Source: Paenibacillus xylanexedens (lineage in GTDB: Bacteria; Bacillota; Bacilli; Paenibacillales; Paenibacillaceae). From it: a stretch of 64,000 nucleotides of DNA. The position numbers were made by a program, and so were the translations under genes. Shown here piece by piece: positions 21,252-30,028 of the stretch; the first letter of the stretch is position 1, and the number at the start of each line of letters is the position of its first letter. The stretch is taken from positions 744,001 through 808,000 of the forward strand of contig NZ_VEIO01000001.1 of the NCBI RefSeq assembly GCF_007680605.1, given 5' to 3'. The notes below the pieces were generated by a model. The model ran no database searches, was not told where the DNA came from, and saw only the letters and a list, made by a program, of their open reading frames with translations.

Positions 21252-21295
21252 AGTATAGGCATCAGATTTAGCGACCTGTGTGACATAGATCACAC
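21252..21295 (-). promoter_or_regulatory. FNR/CRP-type operator and -10 of the hmp promoter
   Basis: GTGTGACATAGATCACAC (21278-21295) is a perfect TGTGA-N6-TCACA palindrome, the pattern bound by Bacillus Fnr. On the reverse strand TATACT (21257-21252) is a -10 element; a start near 21245 would put the site centre about 41.5 bp upstream, the normal place for an activator touching RNA polymerase. The start site is inferred. Confidence 0.7.
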
Positions 21296-21480
21296 CATTT
21301 GTTAACGATTGGTGACCGATGTAAGGAGCGGAGAGCAACAGAATATAAGCAGAGGGGATAGAAACATAAGTATAAGTGTAGGGATGACTTGTAGTTAAGA
21401 TGGAGTAGGTCTATAATAGACCAGATGTGGCGGTTTAATCGAAGTGATCGTTTTCCGCAAAGGGTGTAAAGTTAAAAGTG

Positions 21481-21510
21481 TTGACAAACCTCTTGGAAAA
21501 TCGGTATAAT
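21481..21510 (+). promoter_or_regulatory. SigA promoter of yceD-rpmF
   Basis: TTGACA (21481-21486) and TATAAT (21505-21510) match the consensus exactly, with an 18-bp spacer. The inferred transcript has a leader of about 155 nt. Confidence 0.8.
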
Positions 21511-21514
21511 GATT

Positions 21515-21665
21515 TTTGTTTGTTAAGTCAGTTTCATAAATCTTTTGTGAGTGACAGACAGCATACATACAGTCAGGAATGAACGCACATATTAGGATCG
21601 TCTTGTACTGTAAACTGCCGCCATTCGTTAGACAACTATTTATGAAATTGGTTTCGTTTGGAGTG
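21515..21665 (+). promoter_or_regulatory. Possible structured leader of the yceD-rpmF operon
   Basis: TTTCATAAAT (21532-21541) pairs perfectly with ATTTATGAAA (21638-21647), closing a region of about 115 nt. Inside it, TACAGT pairs with ACTGTA. The outer stem ends about 25 nt before the yceD start codon. Leaders of ribosomal protein operons often bind the encoded protein; control by L32 is a guess. Confidence 0.45.
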
Positions 21666-21672
21666 ATAGAAC

Positions 21673-22179
21673 ATGATAATGCCATTTCGCAAAGTGGCAA
21701 CCAGTGATCGCCCCCTGCGCTTTAACGAACAGTGGGATATCAAACATCTGGTTTCTAACCGACAAGATATCACAGCCGTTACTCCGCTGACTGCAGATTT
21801 ATCTGCAGAGATCAGAGAGGAGAACGTTGTGGATGTTCATGGCAAGCTGACAGTAGGGGTGGACATGTTGTGCTCCCGTTGCCTCAAGCCGCTAAGTGAA
21901 CATTTTCATATTGATTTTCATGAGCAATTCAAGCAGGGAAAACAGCCAGAGGAATTATCTGAAGACGACGATACTCTCTATGTGGATGAGGATAGCGTTG
22001 ATCTGAAAGGTTATGCCGAGGAAGCTTTTCTGCTGGATCTTCCGTTTGTACCGCTCTGTAGCGAGACATGCAAAGGACTTTGTCCTAAGTGTGGCCATGA
22101 GCTGAACGAAGGTGACTGCGGTTGCGATAACCAGGTTATTGATCCGCGGCTTGCAGGACTCAAGGATTTTTTTAAATGA
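21673..22179 (+). CDS. ylbN: YceD/DUF177 family protein (YlbN)
   Basis: Protein of 168 residues in the YceD (DUF177) family, which is nearly always encoded just before rpmF. It is linked to 23S rRNA accumulation and large-subunit assembly, though its biochemistry is poorly known. There is an upstream metal-site-like CSRCLKPL segment and a C-terminal Cys cluster CSETCKGLCPKCGHELNEGDCGC that probably binds zinc. ATG 21673 has a weak ribosome binding site (GGAGTGATAGAAC). Co-transcription with rpmF, 65 bp downstream, is likely. Confidence 0.85.
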   Translation: MIMPFRKVATSDRPLRFNEQWDIKHLVSNRQDITAVTPLTADLSAEIREENVVDVHGKLTVGVDMLCSRCLKPLSEHFHIDFHEQFKQGKQPEELSEDDDTLYVDEDSVDLKGYAEEAFLLDLPFVPLCSETCKGLCPKCGHELNEGDCGCDNQVIDPRLAGLKDFFK

Positions 22180-22244
22180 GCATGATTGAAAATCGAACGT
22201 AACAACTACCTGCAAAGGTTGATTTTGATAAGGAGGTGGGAATA

Positions 22245-22418
22245 ATGGCAGTACCTCAACGGAGAACGTCCAAGACGCGTCGCGACAAACGTCGCACTCA
22301 CTTTAAATTGGCTGTACCGGGCATGGTGAAATGTGAACAATGCGGCGAATTGAAGCTTGCTCACCACGTGTGCAAAGTGTGCGGAACGTACAAAGCAAGA
22401 GAGATCATCTCTCAATAA
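22245..22418 (+). CDS. rpmF: 50S ribosomal protein L32
   Basis: Ribosomal protein L32, 57 residues: [19 protein letters not shown] then a zinc ribbon with CEQC and CKVC. It is therefore the zinc-binding (C+) form. ATG 22245 follows AAGGAGGTGGGAATA; an in-frame GTG inside that site is not the start. It ends the ylb operon and is followed by a terminator. Confidence 0.97.
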   Translation: MAVPQRRTSKTRRDKRRTHFKLAVPGMVKCEQCGELKLAHHVCKVCGTYKAREIISQ

Positions 22419-22430
22419 TAGCTACACATC

Positions 22431-22466
22431 AAGCAACACTTCATTTCGATGAGGTGTTGCTTTTTT
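22431..22466 (+). terminator. Terminator after rpmF
   Basis: AAGCAACAC-tt-CAT pairs with ATG-ag-GTGTTGCTT around TTCG, then six T. Confidence 0.85.
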
Positions 22467-22579
22467 GTGTAAAAGAAAAGCGAACGCATAAGCTTGTTCA
22501 AGCGGGTATGTATGCTTGCTACACATGTTCATCAGTACTTTGATGAGGTGATGTGAATTTGTTATACTAGCCTTTCTTT

Positions 22580-22623
22580 TTGACACAGGATGAGATATAC
22601 TATACTTTAGTACCAGGTTCTAA
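22580..22623 (+). promoter_or_regulatory. fapR promoter with FapR operator
   Basis: TTGACA (22580-22585) and TATACT (22601-22606), spacer 15, are overlapped by TTAGTACCAGGTTCTAA (22607-22623). That matches the FapR operator pattern TTAGTACCWGGTACTAA at all but one or two positions. FapR bound here would block its own operon until malonyl-CoA releases it, as in Bacillus subtilis. The operator call is stronger than the exact -10. Confidence 0.8.
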
Positions 22624-22762
22624 GATTTGACGTTACATACAGATCATCATACACTTTTATTTAGAAGCTCCCTGAATAAGCAGGGCTACAGCATATAAAG
22701 AAGTAAGGTTTGAAAGAACGAACTTGACCTAAAGGCAGGTTCTGGAAACGATACAGCGGGGG

Positions 22763-23365
22763 GTGTCAGGCATCGAGCGTTTACCGAAGAGACAGAGGCA
22801 ACAGCAGTTAACCAAAATGATAGACGAGAATCCGTTTGTGACCGATCAGGAGCTTACACGTCAATTGAAGGTAAGTATCCAGACGATCCGTCTTGACAGG
22901 CTGGAACTTGGCATACCGGAGCTTCGGGAACGGATGAAACTGATGGCGGAGCGCTCGTATGATCAGGTGCGATCGCTGCCCCTGCATGAGATTATCGGTG
23001 ATATTGTGGATTTACAGCTGGACAAGAGCGGGATATCCTTATTTGAGATCAAAGAGGAACATGTTTTTTCAAGAACAGGTATTGCCCGCGGGCACTATGT
23101 CTTTGCACAAGCGAATTCACTTGCTGTCGCTGTCATTAATGATGAGATTGCGTTAACTGCTTCGGCAGATATACGTTTTGTTCGCTCTGTTCGTTTAGGA
23201 GAAAAGTGTATTGCCAAAGCATATGTGAAATCCATTCCCGGTCAGAAGGGGAAAGCCAAAGTTGAAGTGTTCACTTATGTTGGTGAAGAAATGGTGTTCC
23301 AAGGAAATTTTGTGATCTATCATTCAGGTGGAGAAGACAGCAAAGAAGGAGGTCATTTGGAATGA
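22763..23365 (+). CDS. fapR: Fatty acid and phospholipid biosynthesis repressor FapR
   Basis: Repressor of 200 residues. The N-terminal helix-turn-helix (VTDQELTRQLKVSIQTIRLDRLELGIPELRERMK) binds the operator. The C-terminal hot-dog domain (SRTGIARGHYVFAQANSLAVAVI) binds malonyl-CoA, which releases DNA. The GTG start follows a G-run. A matching operator lies upstream, so it is autoregulated. It heads the plsX-fabH-fabD cluster and its stop overlaps the plsX start (ATGA). Confidence 0.95.
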   Translation: MSGIERLPKRQRQQQLTKMIDENPFVTDQELTRQLKVSIQTIRLDRLELGIPELRERMKLMAERSYDQVRSLPLHEIIGDIVDLQLDKSGISLFEIKEEHVFSRTGIARGHYVFAQANSLAVAVINDEIALTASADIRFVRSVRLGEKCIAKAYVKSIPGQKGKAKVEVFTYVGEEMVFQGNFVIYHSGGEDSKEGGHLE

Positions 23366-24357
23366 AAATCGTCATTGATGCCATGGGAGGAGACCATGCT
23401 CCTGCGTCAACCGTAGAAGGGGCTATAGCCGCAGCTACGGAATGGGCGGATACACAGATCGTCCTGGTTGGCGATGAAGCCAAGATTGAACCTCTTTTAA
23501 GTCAGTCAGGAACAAGACCGGCCAACTTGAGCGTTCGGCACGCTTCCGAAGTAATTGGTTCAGATGATGAACCGGTAAAGGCAGTAAGGCGCAAAAAGGA
23601 TTCTTCCATGGTTGTAGCCGGACGTATGGTCAAAGAGAAGGAAGCCGACGCCATGATCTCGGCAGGAAATACAGGGGCGTTAATGACGGCTGGTTTGCTT
23701 GTTGTAGGCCGGATGGACGGAATTGAACGCCCTGCACTTGCCCCCATGATTCCCACGATGGATGATGTAGGTGTGCTTGCGCTAGACCTCGGTGCGAATA
23801 TGGATGCTAAACCGGAGCACTTGGCACAATACGCGCTGATGGGCAGTTTGTACCGACAAAAAGTACAAGGCATTGCATCCCCGAGAGTGGGGTTGCTCAA
23901 TGTGGGGACAGAGCCTGGCAAAGGCAATGAGTTGACCAAACATGCATATCCGCTCTTAGAACAGCTTCCGATTCGTTTTGTCGGGAATGTAGAGGCACGT
24001 GATGTACTGACTGGCGCCTGTGATGTGCTGGTGTGTGACGGATTTGCCGGCAACATCCTGCTGAAATCACTGGAAGGCGCGGCAGGAGCGATTTTTGGCC
24101 TGCTCAAAGAAAAGTTTACTTCATCCTTCAAAAATAAATTGGCTGCGGCGGTACTCATGCCAGAATTGCGTGGGTTAAAAAGCAAACTGGATTATACGGA
24201 ACACGGTGGTGCCCCGTTGCTAGGTTTGAGTGGCCTGGTCGTCAAAAGCCATGGTTCCGCTGACGGCAATGCGATCAAAAATGCCGTGCGTCAGGCACGG
24301 ATTGCAGTACAAAACCAGTTGGTGGAGAGCATATCAAAGGAAATTAGTGGGAAGTGA
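23362..24357 (+). CDS. plsX: Phosphate acyltransferase PlsX
   Basis: Peripheral membrane enzyme of 331 residues that makes acyl-phosphate from acyl-ACP, starting phosphatidic acid synthesis with PlsY. Family signatures are KIVIDAMGGDHAP at the N-terminus, SAGNTGALM, LNVGTEPGKGNE and VCDGFAGNILLKSLEG. It overlaps fapR by 4 bp and its end overlaps or abuts fabH. Control by FapR with the rest of the operon is expected. Confidence 0.96.
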   Translation: MKIVIDAMGGDHAPASTVEGAIAAATEWADTQIVLVGDEAKIEPLLSQSGTRPANLSVRHASEVIGSDDEPVKAVRRKKDSSMVVAGRMVKEKEADAMISAGNTGALMTAGLLVVGRMDGIERPALAPMIPTMDDVGVLALDLGANMDAKPEHLAQYALMGSLYRQKVQGIASPRVGLLNVGTEPGKGNELTKHAYPLLEQLPIRFVGNVEARDVLTGACDVLVCDGFAGNILLKSLEGAAGAIFGLLKEKFTSSFKNKLAAAVLMPELRGLKSKLDYTEHGGAPLLGLSGLVVKSHGSADGNAIKNAVRQARIAVQNQLVESISKEISGK

Positions 24358-24365
24358 GTGACGAT

Positions 24366-25355
24366 ATGAATAATTTGCGCCCGGTAGGGATTATTGGTAC
24401 AGGTAAATATGTGCCGGAGAAAATTTTGACAAACAGTGATTTGGAGAAAATGGTCGATACGAATGACGAGTGGATTGTCAGTCGTACAGGAATTAAGGAG
24501 CGGCATATCGCTGCACCGGATCAAGCCACTTCTGATCTAGCCTATGAGGCAGCAATAAAAGCGCTTGAATCTGCTGGCATGACAGGCAGTGATCTGGATC
24601 TGATTATCGTTGCTACGATTACGCCGGATTCCTCTTTCCCGTCGACAGCTTGCATTCTGCAGGATAAACTGGGTGCCAAAGGCGCTGCTGCATTTGATTT
24701 GTCTGCTGCTTGTTCCGGGTTTGTATACGGCCTTGCAACGGCAACCAGTTTCATTCAAAGCGGCATGTACAACAACGCGCTTGTTATTGGTGCAGATTGT
24801 TTGTCGCGTATTACAGACTACACAGACCGCAACACTTGTGTTCTTTTCGGTGATGGAGCAGGAGCTGTTGTTGTTGGTGAAGTTCCAGAAGGCCGTGGTT
24901 TCAAAGCTTTTGATCTCGGTGCAGAAGGGGCAGGAGGTAGTCTTCTTAACATTGAAGGCGGTGGTTCACGTCTGCCAGCAAGTGCGGAAACGATTGAGAA
25001 CAAAAAGCATTATATCTATATGAACGGCCGTGAAGTGTTTAAATTTGCTGTTCGTGTCATGGGTACAGCAACGATTGAAGTCCTTCGCAAAGCTGGCATG
25101 GATCGCACGGATGTTGATTTGTTCGTTCCACATCAGGCGAATGTTCGAATTATTCAATCAGCTATGCAACGACTGGAACTTCCAGAGGAGAAAGTGGTTG
25201 TCAATGTAGACAAGTATGCGAACACGTCGGCGGCATCCATTCCACTTGCACTGGTTGAAGCTGCAGAAGAAGGCCGTATGAAAGCAGGAGATACTGTTTT
25301 GATGGTTGGCTTTGGCGGCGGTTTGACTTGGGGCGCATCCGTACTCGTATGGTAA
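24366..25355 (+). CDS. fabH: Beta-ketoacyl-ACP synthase III
   Basis: Starts fatty acid chains by condensing an acyl-CoA primer with malonyl-ACP. It has 329 residues. The catalytic triad is visible: Cys in DLSAACSGFVYGL, His in VPHQANVRII and Asn in YANTSAASIPLAL; GFGGGLTWGA lies at the end. I chose ATG 24366 over GTG 24354 in the same frame because GGAAG (24350-24354) is better placed for the ATG. In Gram-positive bacteria with branched-chain lipids FabH prefers branched primers, which is likely but not shown here. Confidence 0.95.
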   Translation: MNNLRPVGIIGTGKYVPEKILTNSDLEKMVDTNDEWIVSRTGIKERHIAAPDQATSDLAYEAAIKALESAGMTGSDLDLIIVATITPDSSFPSTACILQDKLGAKGAAAFDLSAACSGFVYGLATATSFIQSGMYNNALVIGADCLSRITDYTDRNTCVLFGDGAGAVVVGEVPEGRGFKAFDLGAEGAGGSLLNIEGGGSRLPASAETIENKKHYIYMNGREVFKFAVRVMGTATIEVLRKAGMDRTDVDLFVPHQANVRIIQSAMQRLELPEEKVVVNVDKYANTSAASIPLALVEAAEEGRMKAGDTVLMVGFGGGLTWGASVLVW

Positions 25356-25380
25356 ACTAGACAGCTGGAGGATGAATGAA

Positions 25381-26322
25381 ATGGGTAAAATCGCTTTTGT
25401 ATTCCCTGGACAGGGATCACAAAAAGTAGGTATGGCCAAAGATGTATATGAGTCTGTACCTGCAGCCACGGAAGTTTTTCGCACAGCAGATGAGGCACTG
25501 GGCTTCTCGCTGAGCAACCTGATCTTTGAAGGACCAGACACGGAGCTGAAACAGACATCCAATACCCAGCCGGCACTGCTCACCGCGAGTATTGCACTGC
25601 TGGAGGCTTTCAAAGAAAAAGGAATTGAGGCAGACTATGCTGCAGGTCATAGCTTGGGCGAATACAGTGCACTAGTGGCAGCGGGTGTTCTTTCCTTTGA
25701 GGATGCTGTGCAAATTGTCCGGGCACGTGGTCAGTATATGGAAGAAGCTATTCCAGGTGGACAGGGAGCAATGGCTGCTGTACTGGGTGCAGATCGGGAA
25801 GCGCTGGGGGTGCTTTGCCGTGAAGTGTCAGAAAGCGGAGATACAGTTGAACTTGCCAACATGAACTGTCCTGGACAAATCGTTATTTCGGGTGTAAAAG
25901 AGGGCGTTGCTGCCGTGTCAGAACGGGTGAAAGAGGCAGGTGGCAAGCGCGCAATTGCAATTGAAGTAAGTGGTCCGTTCCACTCTTCATTGATGAAAGG
26001 CGCTGCAGATAAGCTGGCCGATAAGCTGAGTACAACGACGTTCTCACCTGCGAAGGTTCCTGTGGTAGCTAACGTAACCGCAAGACCTGCTGAAGATGGA
26101 CAATTTCAGAACTTGCTTACGACTCAGGTCTATTCTCCGGTTTTATGGGAAGACAGTGTGACATGGCTGATTGAACAAGGTGTGGATACGTTTATTGAGA
26201 TTGGTTCAGGCAATGTATTAACCGGTTTGATTAAAAAAACAGATAAAACCGTAAAATTATACAATGTAAACAGTCTCGAAACATTGGAAGCAACTGCAAC
26301 CGATCTTAAAAATAATAATTAA
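25381..26322 (+). CDS. fabD: Malonyl-CoA:ACP transacylase
   Basis: Loads malonyl groups onto acyl carrier protein. It has 313 residues: AFVFPGQGSQKVGMAKD at the N-terminus, the active Ser in GHSLGEYSALVAAG, and the catalytic His in SGPFHSSLM. CTGGAGG (25365-25371) lies 9 nt before ATG 25381 but touches ATG 25372, so the later start is preferred. An unusual 258-bp gap with a structured repeat element separates it from fabG. Confidence 0.95.
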   Translation: MGKIAFVFPGQGSQKVGMAKDVYESVPAATEVFRTADEALGFSLSNLIFEGPDTELKQTSNTQPALLTASIALLEAFKEKGIEADYAAGHSLGEYSALVAAGVLSFEDAVQIVRARGQYMEEAIPGGQGAMAAVLGADREALGVLCREVSESGDTVELANMNCPGQIVISGVKEGVAAVSERVKEAGGKRAIAIEVSGPFHSSLMKGAADKLADKLSTTTFSPAKVPVVANVTARPAEDGQFQNLLTTQVYSPVLWEDSVTWLIEQGVDTFIEIGSGNVLTGLIKKTDKTVKLYNVNSLETLEATATDLKNNN

Positions 26323-26341
26323 ATCACACAAGCAAAACTAT

Positions 26342-26537
26342 TTATTTACACTTTAACGGAGAGGACAGAAAAAACCCTAAAAAGCGAAGCTAAAAGTTTT
26401 TCGGAAAGAAAGCTGTATCGGAAGCAGATGCTTCGCCTTTATCACCAGATTTTTTCCTTTGGAAAAGGGAATCAAGAAAATCTGGGGATAACAGCGATTG
26501 AAAGGTTATTCTGTCATCGGAGTGGCTGTGTAAATAA
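26342..26537 (+). repeat. Structured intergenic element, copy A (upstream of fabG)
   Basis: First of three copies of a recurrent element (others at 38260-38409 and 54702-54889). It is closed by a perfect 10-bp inverted repeat, TTATTTACAC (26342-26351) with GTGTAAATAA (26528-26537). Inside lie GACAGAA/TTCTGTC (26364-26370 with 26509-26515), GCGAAGC/GCTTCGC (26384-26390 with 26430-26436) and CCAGATTTT/AAAATCTGG (26445-26453 with 26477-26485). The last block, GGGGATAACAGCGAT...GGTTATTCTGTCATCGGAGTG, is strongly conserved. Between the arms of the GCGAAGC helix is an insert of about 40 nt, partly shared with copy C. It ends 43 nt before the fabG start. It could be a cis-acting RNA leader or a small non-coding mobile repeat. 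Confidence 0.8.
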
Positions 26538-26580
26538 TCGAAGTTCAACTTGTGTAGATTCAGGGAGAGGAGGAATGGTT

Positions 26581-27330
26581 ATGTCTAAACCGTTAGAAGG
26601 TAAAAATGCATTAGTAACCGGAGCGTCCCGCGGAATTGGCCGTAGTATTGCACTTGCCCTGGCTGAAGCCGGAGCGAATGTAGCTGTAAACTATGCGGGC
26701 AGTCAGGCTGCGGCAGAGGAAGTAGCCGAGGAGATTCGTGCAAAAGGTGTACAGGCGATTACGATTCAGGCGAATGTAGGTCAGATGGTTGAAGCGGAAC
26801 AGATGGTGAAAACAACGCTTGAAGCATGGGGGAATGTCGATATTCTGGTGAATAATGCGGGGATTACACGGGACAACCTCATTATGCGAATGAAAGAAGA
26901 AGAGTTCGATCAAGTTATCGAAACGAATCTTAAAGGGGTGTTTAACTGTCTGAAGGCAGTAACACGTCCAATGATGAAACAACGTTCAGGAAGGATTATT
27001 AACATCTCTTCTGTTGTTGGTGTGCTGGGTAATCCGGGTCAAGCCAACTACGTGGCTGCCAAAGCGGGAGTGATCGGTTTAACGAAGGCTTCTGCTCGAG
27101 AGCTTGCTTCTCGCGGAATTACGGTGAACTGCATTGCACCAGGCTTCATTGAAACCGATATGACCAAGGAATTGTCTCAAGAGCTGGTCGATGGTATGCT
27201 TAGTGGCATTCCGTTGTCCCGTCTGGGACAGCCGGATGAAATTGCTGGTGTGGTTACATTCCTTGCATCAGAAGCTTCATCCTATATGACAGGTCAAACA
27301 CTGCATGTTGATGGCGGCATGTACATGTAA
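26581..27330 (+). CDS. fabG: 3-oxoacyl-ACP reductase
   Basis: NADPH-dependent first reduction of the elongation cycle. It has 249 residues, the usual length, in the short-chain dehydrogenase fold: cofactor site [29 protein letters not shown], active Ser in [14 protein letters not shown] and YVAAK with the catalytic Tyr and Lys. ATG 26581 is 8 nt after GAGAGGAGG; longer in-frame starts run into the structured element and are rejected. ATG 26575 is possible but too close to the ribosome binding site. Confidence 0.96.
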   Translation: MSKPLEGKNALVTGASRGIGRSIALALAEAGANVAVNYAGSQAAAEEVAEEIRAKGVQAITIQANVGQMVEAEQMVKTTLEAWGNVDILVNNAGITRDNLIMRMKEEEFDQVIETNLKGVFNCLKAVTRPMMKQRSGRIINISSVVGVLGNPGQANYVAAKAGVIGLTKASARELASRGITVNCIAPGFIETDMTKELSQELVDGMLSGIPLSRLGQPDEIAGVVTFLASEASSYMTGQTLHVDGGMYM

Positions 27331-27481
27331 ATTTCCTGGACTTTGAATCAAAGTCGGGGAACAGGCGCTGGACGATCCGAAATGCCGGAAAAAGGCCGGG
27401 TTCCCCGGCCGGGAGCCGCATATGTCTTCTATGGCATTTTGCCTGCGATTCTCGTATAATACCAAGGAGGAGGTGAACCGG

Positions 27482-27715
27482 ATGTCCGATGTATTGGAGC
27501 GTGTAAAACGCATCGTCGTCGACCGCTTGGGCGCAGACGAAGCTGAAGTTACACTTGAAGCATCTTTCAAAGAAGATTTGGGTGCTGATTCTTTGGATGT
27601 AGTGGAATTGGTCATGGAATTGGAAGATGAATTCGATTTGGAAATCTCTGATGAAGATGCAGAAAAAATTACGACCGTAGGTGAAGTTGTAAACTACATA
27701 CAATCTCATACCTAA
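27482..27715 (+). CDS. acpP: Acyl carrier protein
   Basis: Carrier of growing fatty acyl chains, 77 residues and acidic. The phosphopantetheine Ser is in [20 protein letters not shown] 27482 follows AAGGAGGAGGTGA. A TATAAT at 27455-27460, with a weak TGGCAT 17 bp upstream, may be a private promoter inside the operon. In-frame sequence upstream of the ATG is rejected as coding. Confidence 0.97.
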   Translation: MSDVLERVKRIVVDRLGADEAEVTLEASFKEDLGADSLDVVELVMELEDEFDLEISDEDAEKITTVGEVVNYIQSHT

Positions 27716-27724
27716 AGTCAATTC

Positions 27725-27758
27725 AGTCCCGCTCCTGTTTTCGAACAGGCGGGACTTC
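27725..27758 (+). terminator. Hairpin after acpP
   Basis: AGTCCCGC-t-CCTGTT pairs with AACAGG-CGGGACT around TTCG, then TTCTC. The stem is strong but the T tail is weak, so it may only attenuate transcription into fabF. Confidence 0.55.
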
Positions 27759-27889
27759 TCATCATTCATTGGTTTTTCACATCCCGCAGACAAGATGCTT
27801 GCTGATCTCTGGAGAGGCGTCGTGCATTCGAGTCTGCGGATATTCCCACAAAATACTTGCGTAATGCAGTCGATATAGAGGTGAGTCGG

Positions 27890-29128
27890 TTGAAACAAAG
27901 AGTTGTAATTACCGGAATGGGCGTAATGACATCGCTCGGAAAAGATTTAGAGACGTTCTGGGGCAGTTTAATGGCAGGAAAGTCCGGAATTTCTCAGATT
28001 GAGGCATTTGATGTTAGTGAATACACGACACAGATTGCAGCCGAGATCAAAGATTTCAACCCGGAAGAATATATGGATCGAAAAGATGCACGGAAGATGG
28101 ATCGTTTTGTACAGTTCGCTGTGGCAGCTGGTTTCAAAGCAGTTGAAGATAGCGGCCTGAAAATCAATGAGAACATTGATGCAGAACGTTTTGGTGTATC
28201 GATTGGTTCTGGTATTGGTGGATTGGGAACTTGGGAAGATCAGCACAATGCGCTTTTGCAAAAAGGCCCTAAACGTGTGAGCCCGTTCTTTATTCCGATG
28301 ATGATTTCGAATATGGCATCTGGACAGATGTCCATTTCACTTGGTGCCAAAGGACCGAACATCAACGTTGTTACCGCTTGTGCAACAGGAACACACTCCA
28401 TTGGAGATTCGTTCAAGTTGATTGCAAATGGTGATGCAGATGCAATGATCTGCGGCGGTGCTGAGGCAACCATTAGGCCAACTGGACTTGCAGGCTTCTG
28501 CGCGATGCGTGCGATGTCTACACGTAATGACGATCCTGTGAAGGCAAGTCGTCCTTTTGATACGGGGCGTGACGGATTTGTTATGGGTGAGGGTGCCGGA
28601 ATTCTGATTCTGGAATCTCTGGAACATGCTCAGGCTCGTGGCGCACGAATCTACGGTGAAGTCATCGGTTACGGTCTGACTGGTGACGCACACCATATGA
28701 CAGAACCAGATCCAGACGGAGCAGCACGTTGTATGACGATGGCGCTACGCAATGCAGGCATTCAGCCGGAAGAAGTGGATTACATCAATGCACACGGAAC
28801 TTCAACACCAGTAGGTGACCGTTCCGAAACGCTAGCGATCAAAAAGGCGTTTGGCGATCATGCGTACAAGCTAGCCGTAAGTTCCACCAAGTCCATGACA
28901 GGCCATATGCTTGGCGCTGCGGGCGGGGTTGAGGCTGTTATCTGCGGATTGTCCCTGACACATCAGACACTGGCTCCAACGATCAACCTGGAAGATCAGG
29001 ACCCTGAATGTGATCTGGACTATGTACCTAACGTTCCGCGTCAAACCAAAGTGAACGTAGCAATGTCTAATTCATTTGGATTTGGCGGTCACAACGCCAC
29101 CATTATTCTCAAAAAATTTGAAGCATAA
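27890..29128 (+). CDS. fabF: Beta-ketoacyl-ACP synthase II
   Basis: Elongating condensing enzyme, 412 residues. It begins [19 protein letters not shown]. The catalytic Cys is in [14 protein letters not shown] and the two His are in [11 protein letters not shown] and [17 protein letters not shown] 27890 follows GAGGTGAGTCGG and gives the usual N-terminus; in-frame starts further upstream are less likely. Its end is close to rnc, as in other Bacillales. Confidence 0.96.
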   Translation: MKQRVVITGMGVMTSLGKDLETFWGSLMAGKSGISQIEAFDVSEYTTQIAAEIKDFNPEEYMDRKDARKMDRFVQFAVAAGFKAVEDSGLKINENIDAERFGVSIGSGIGGLGTWEDQHNALLQKGPKRVSPFFIPMMISNMASGQMSISLGAKGPNINVVTACATGTHSIGDSFKLIANGDADAMICGGAEATIRPTGLAGFCAMRAMSTRNDDPVKASRPFDTGRDGFVMGEGAGILILESLEHAQARGARIYGEVIGYGLTGDAHHMTEPDPDGAARCMTMALRNAGIQPEEVDYINAHGTSTPVGDRSETLAIKKAFGDHAYKLAVSSTKSMTGHMLGAAGGVEAVICGLSLTHQTLAPTINLEDQDPECDLDYVPNVPRQTKVNVAMSNSFGFGGHNATIILKKFEA

Positions 29129-29141
29129 GGGGCTAGTTCGT

Positions 29142-29840
29142 TTGAGTGAAGATCTGAAGCAGTTACAACAAAAACTTCAAATCAAATTTGACAACAGGCA
29201 GCTTCTAAAACAAGCGTTTACCCATGCTTCTTACGTAAACGAACACCGATTCAGTCAACATCAGGATAACGAACGTCTGGAGTTTCTGGGCGATGCCGTA
29301 TTGGAGTTGACTGTATCGGAGTACTTGTATCATCTGTACCCTAACCGTCCGGAAGGAGAACTAACAAAGATGCGGGCATCCATTGTCTGTGAACCTTCCC
29401 TCGTCAAATTTGCTGAAGCGCTTAGTTTTGGACAATATGTACTTCTTGGAAAAGGTGAGGAATTAACTGGAGGACGTACACGTCCAGCTCTTCTGGCGGA
29501 TGTGTTCGAGTCATTTATAGGTGCATTATACCTGGATCAGGGTCTTGAACCTGTGCGAGCATTTCTGGATCAGCATGTGTTTCCGTTAATCGTTGTTGGC
29601 AGCAAGCTGCAAATGAGTGATTACAAAACAGAATTGCAGGAACTCACACAGCATCACAATATGGGGGCTCTGGAGTACCGGATCGTCGAAGAACGGGGAC
29701 CAGCCCATGAACGTGAGTTTGTCTCGGAGGTTCATATGGGCCAAGAACGACTTGGCCGAGGTACAGGACGCTCCAAAAAAGAGGCGGAACAACAGGCAGC
29801 ATCTGCGGCGCTTGAACGATTGAAGCTTCCTGAGGCCTGA
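29142..29840 (+). CDS. rnc: Ribonuclease III
   Basis: Double-strand-specific endoribonuclease that processes rRNA and structured messages. It has 232 residues: catalytic domain with [14 protein letters not shown] and the acidic [16 protein letters not shown], then a dsRNA-binding domain ([11 protein letters not shown] to [16 protein letters not shown]). TTG 29142 lies 9 nt after AAGGGG. A terminator follows, so rnc ends the fab operon rather than joining smc as in B. subtilis. Confidence 0.95.
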   Translation: MSEDLKQLQQKLQIKFDNRQLLKQAFTHASYVNEHRFSQHQDNERLEFLGDAVLELTVSEYLYHLYPNRPEGELTKMRASIVCEPSLVKFAEALSFGQYVLLGKGEELTGGRTRPALLADVFESFIGALYLDQGLEPVRAFLDQHVFPLIVVGSKLQMSDYKTELQELTQHHNMGALEYRIVEERGPAHEREFVSEVHMGQERLGRGTGRSKKEAEQQAASAALERLKLPEA

Positions 29841-29868
29841 ATTGTACCAGGCAGCGCTTAGACAAACG

Positions 29869-29940
29869 AAGAGCAAAGAGCAGCCCGCGGGCCCGCCCCG
29901 GCGGAAGTAATCGGCCGGACTGCTTTTTGCTCTTTTTTTT
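29869..29940 (+). terminator. Terminator after rnc
   Basis: AAGAGCAAAGAGCAG pairs with CTGCTTTTTGCTCTT around a GC-rich, itself foldable loop (CCCGCGGGCC...GGCCGG), then eight T. Confidence 0.8.
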
Positions 29941-30028
29941 GTAAAGGGACTCGAGAGAGATTTCGGATCTTTAACTAGGTGCTAAAAGCATTATTTGAAA
30001 TTTGCAAGAGGAGGTGACGAGAAGCCCT

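Noticed and set aside
21301..21350. AGGAGCGGAGAGCAACAGAA as a fourth copy of the structured element
   Set aside because: Only one short block resembles the element; the other blocks and the helices are missing.
26428..26580. Upstream extension of fabG
   Set aside because: It lies in the structured element; homologous length and the ribosome binding site place the start at 26581.
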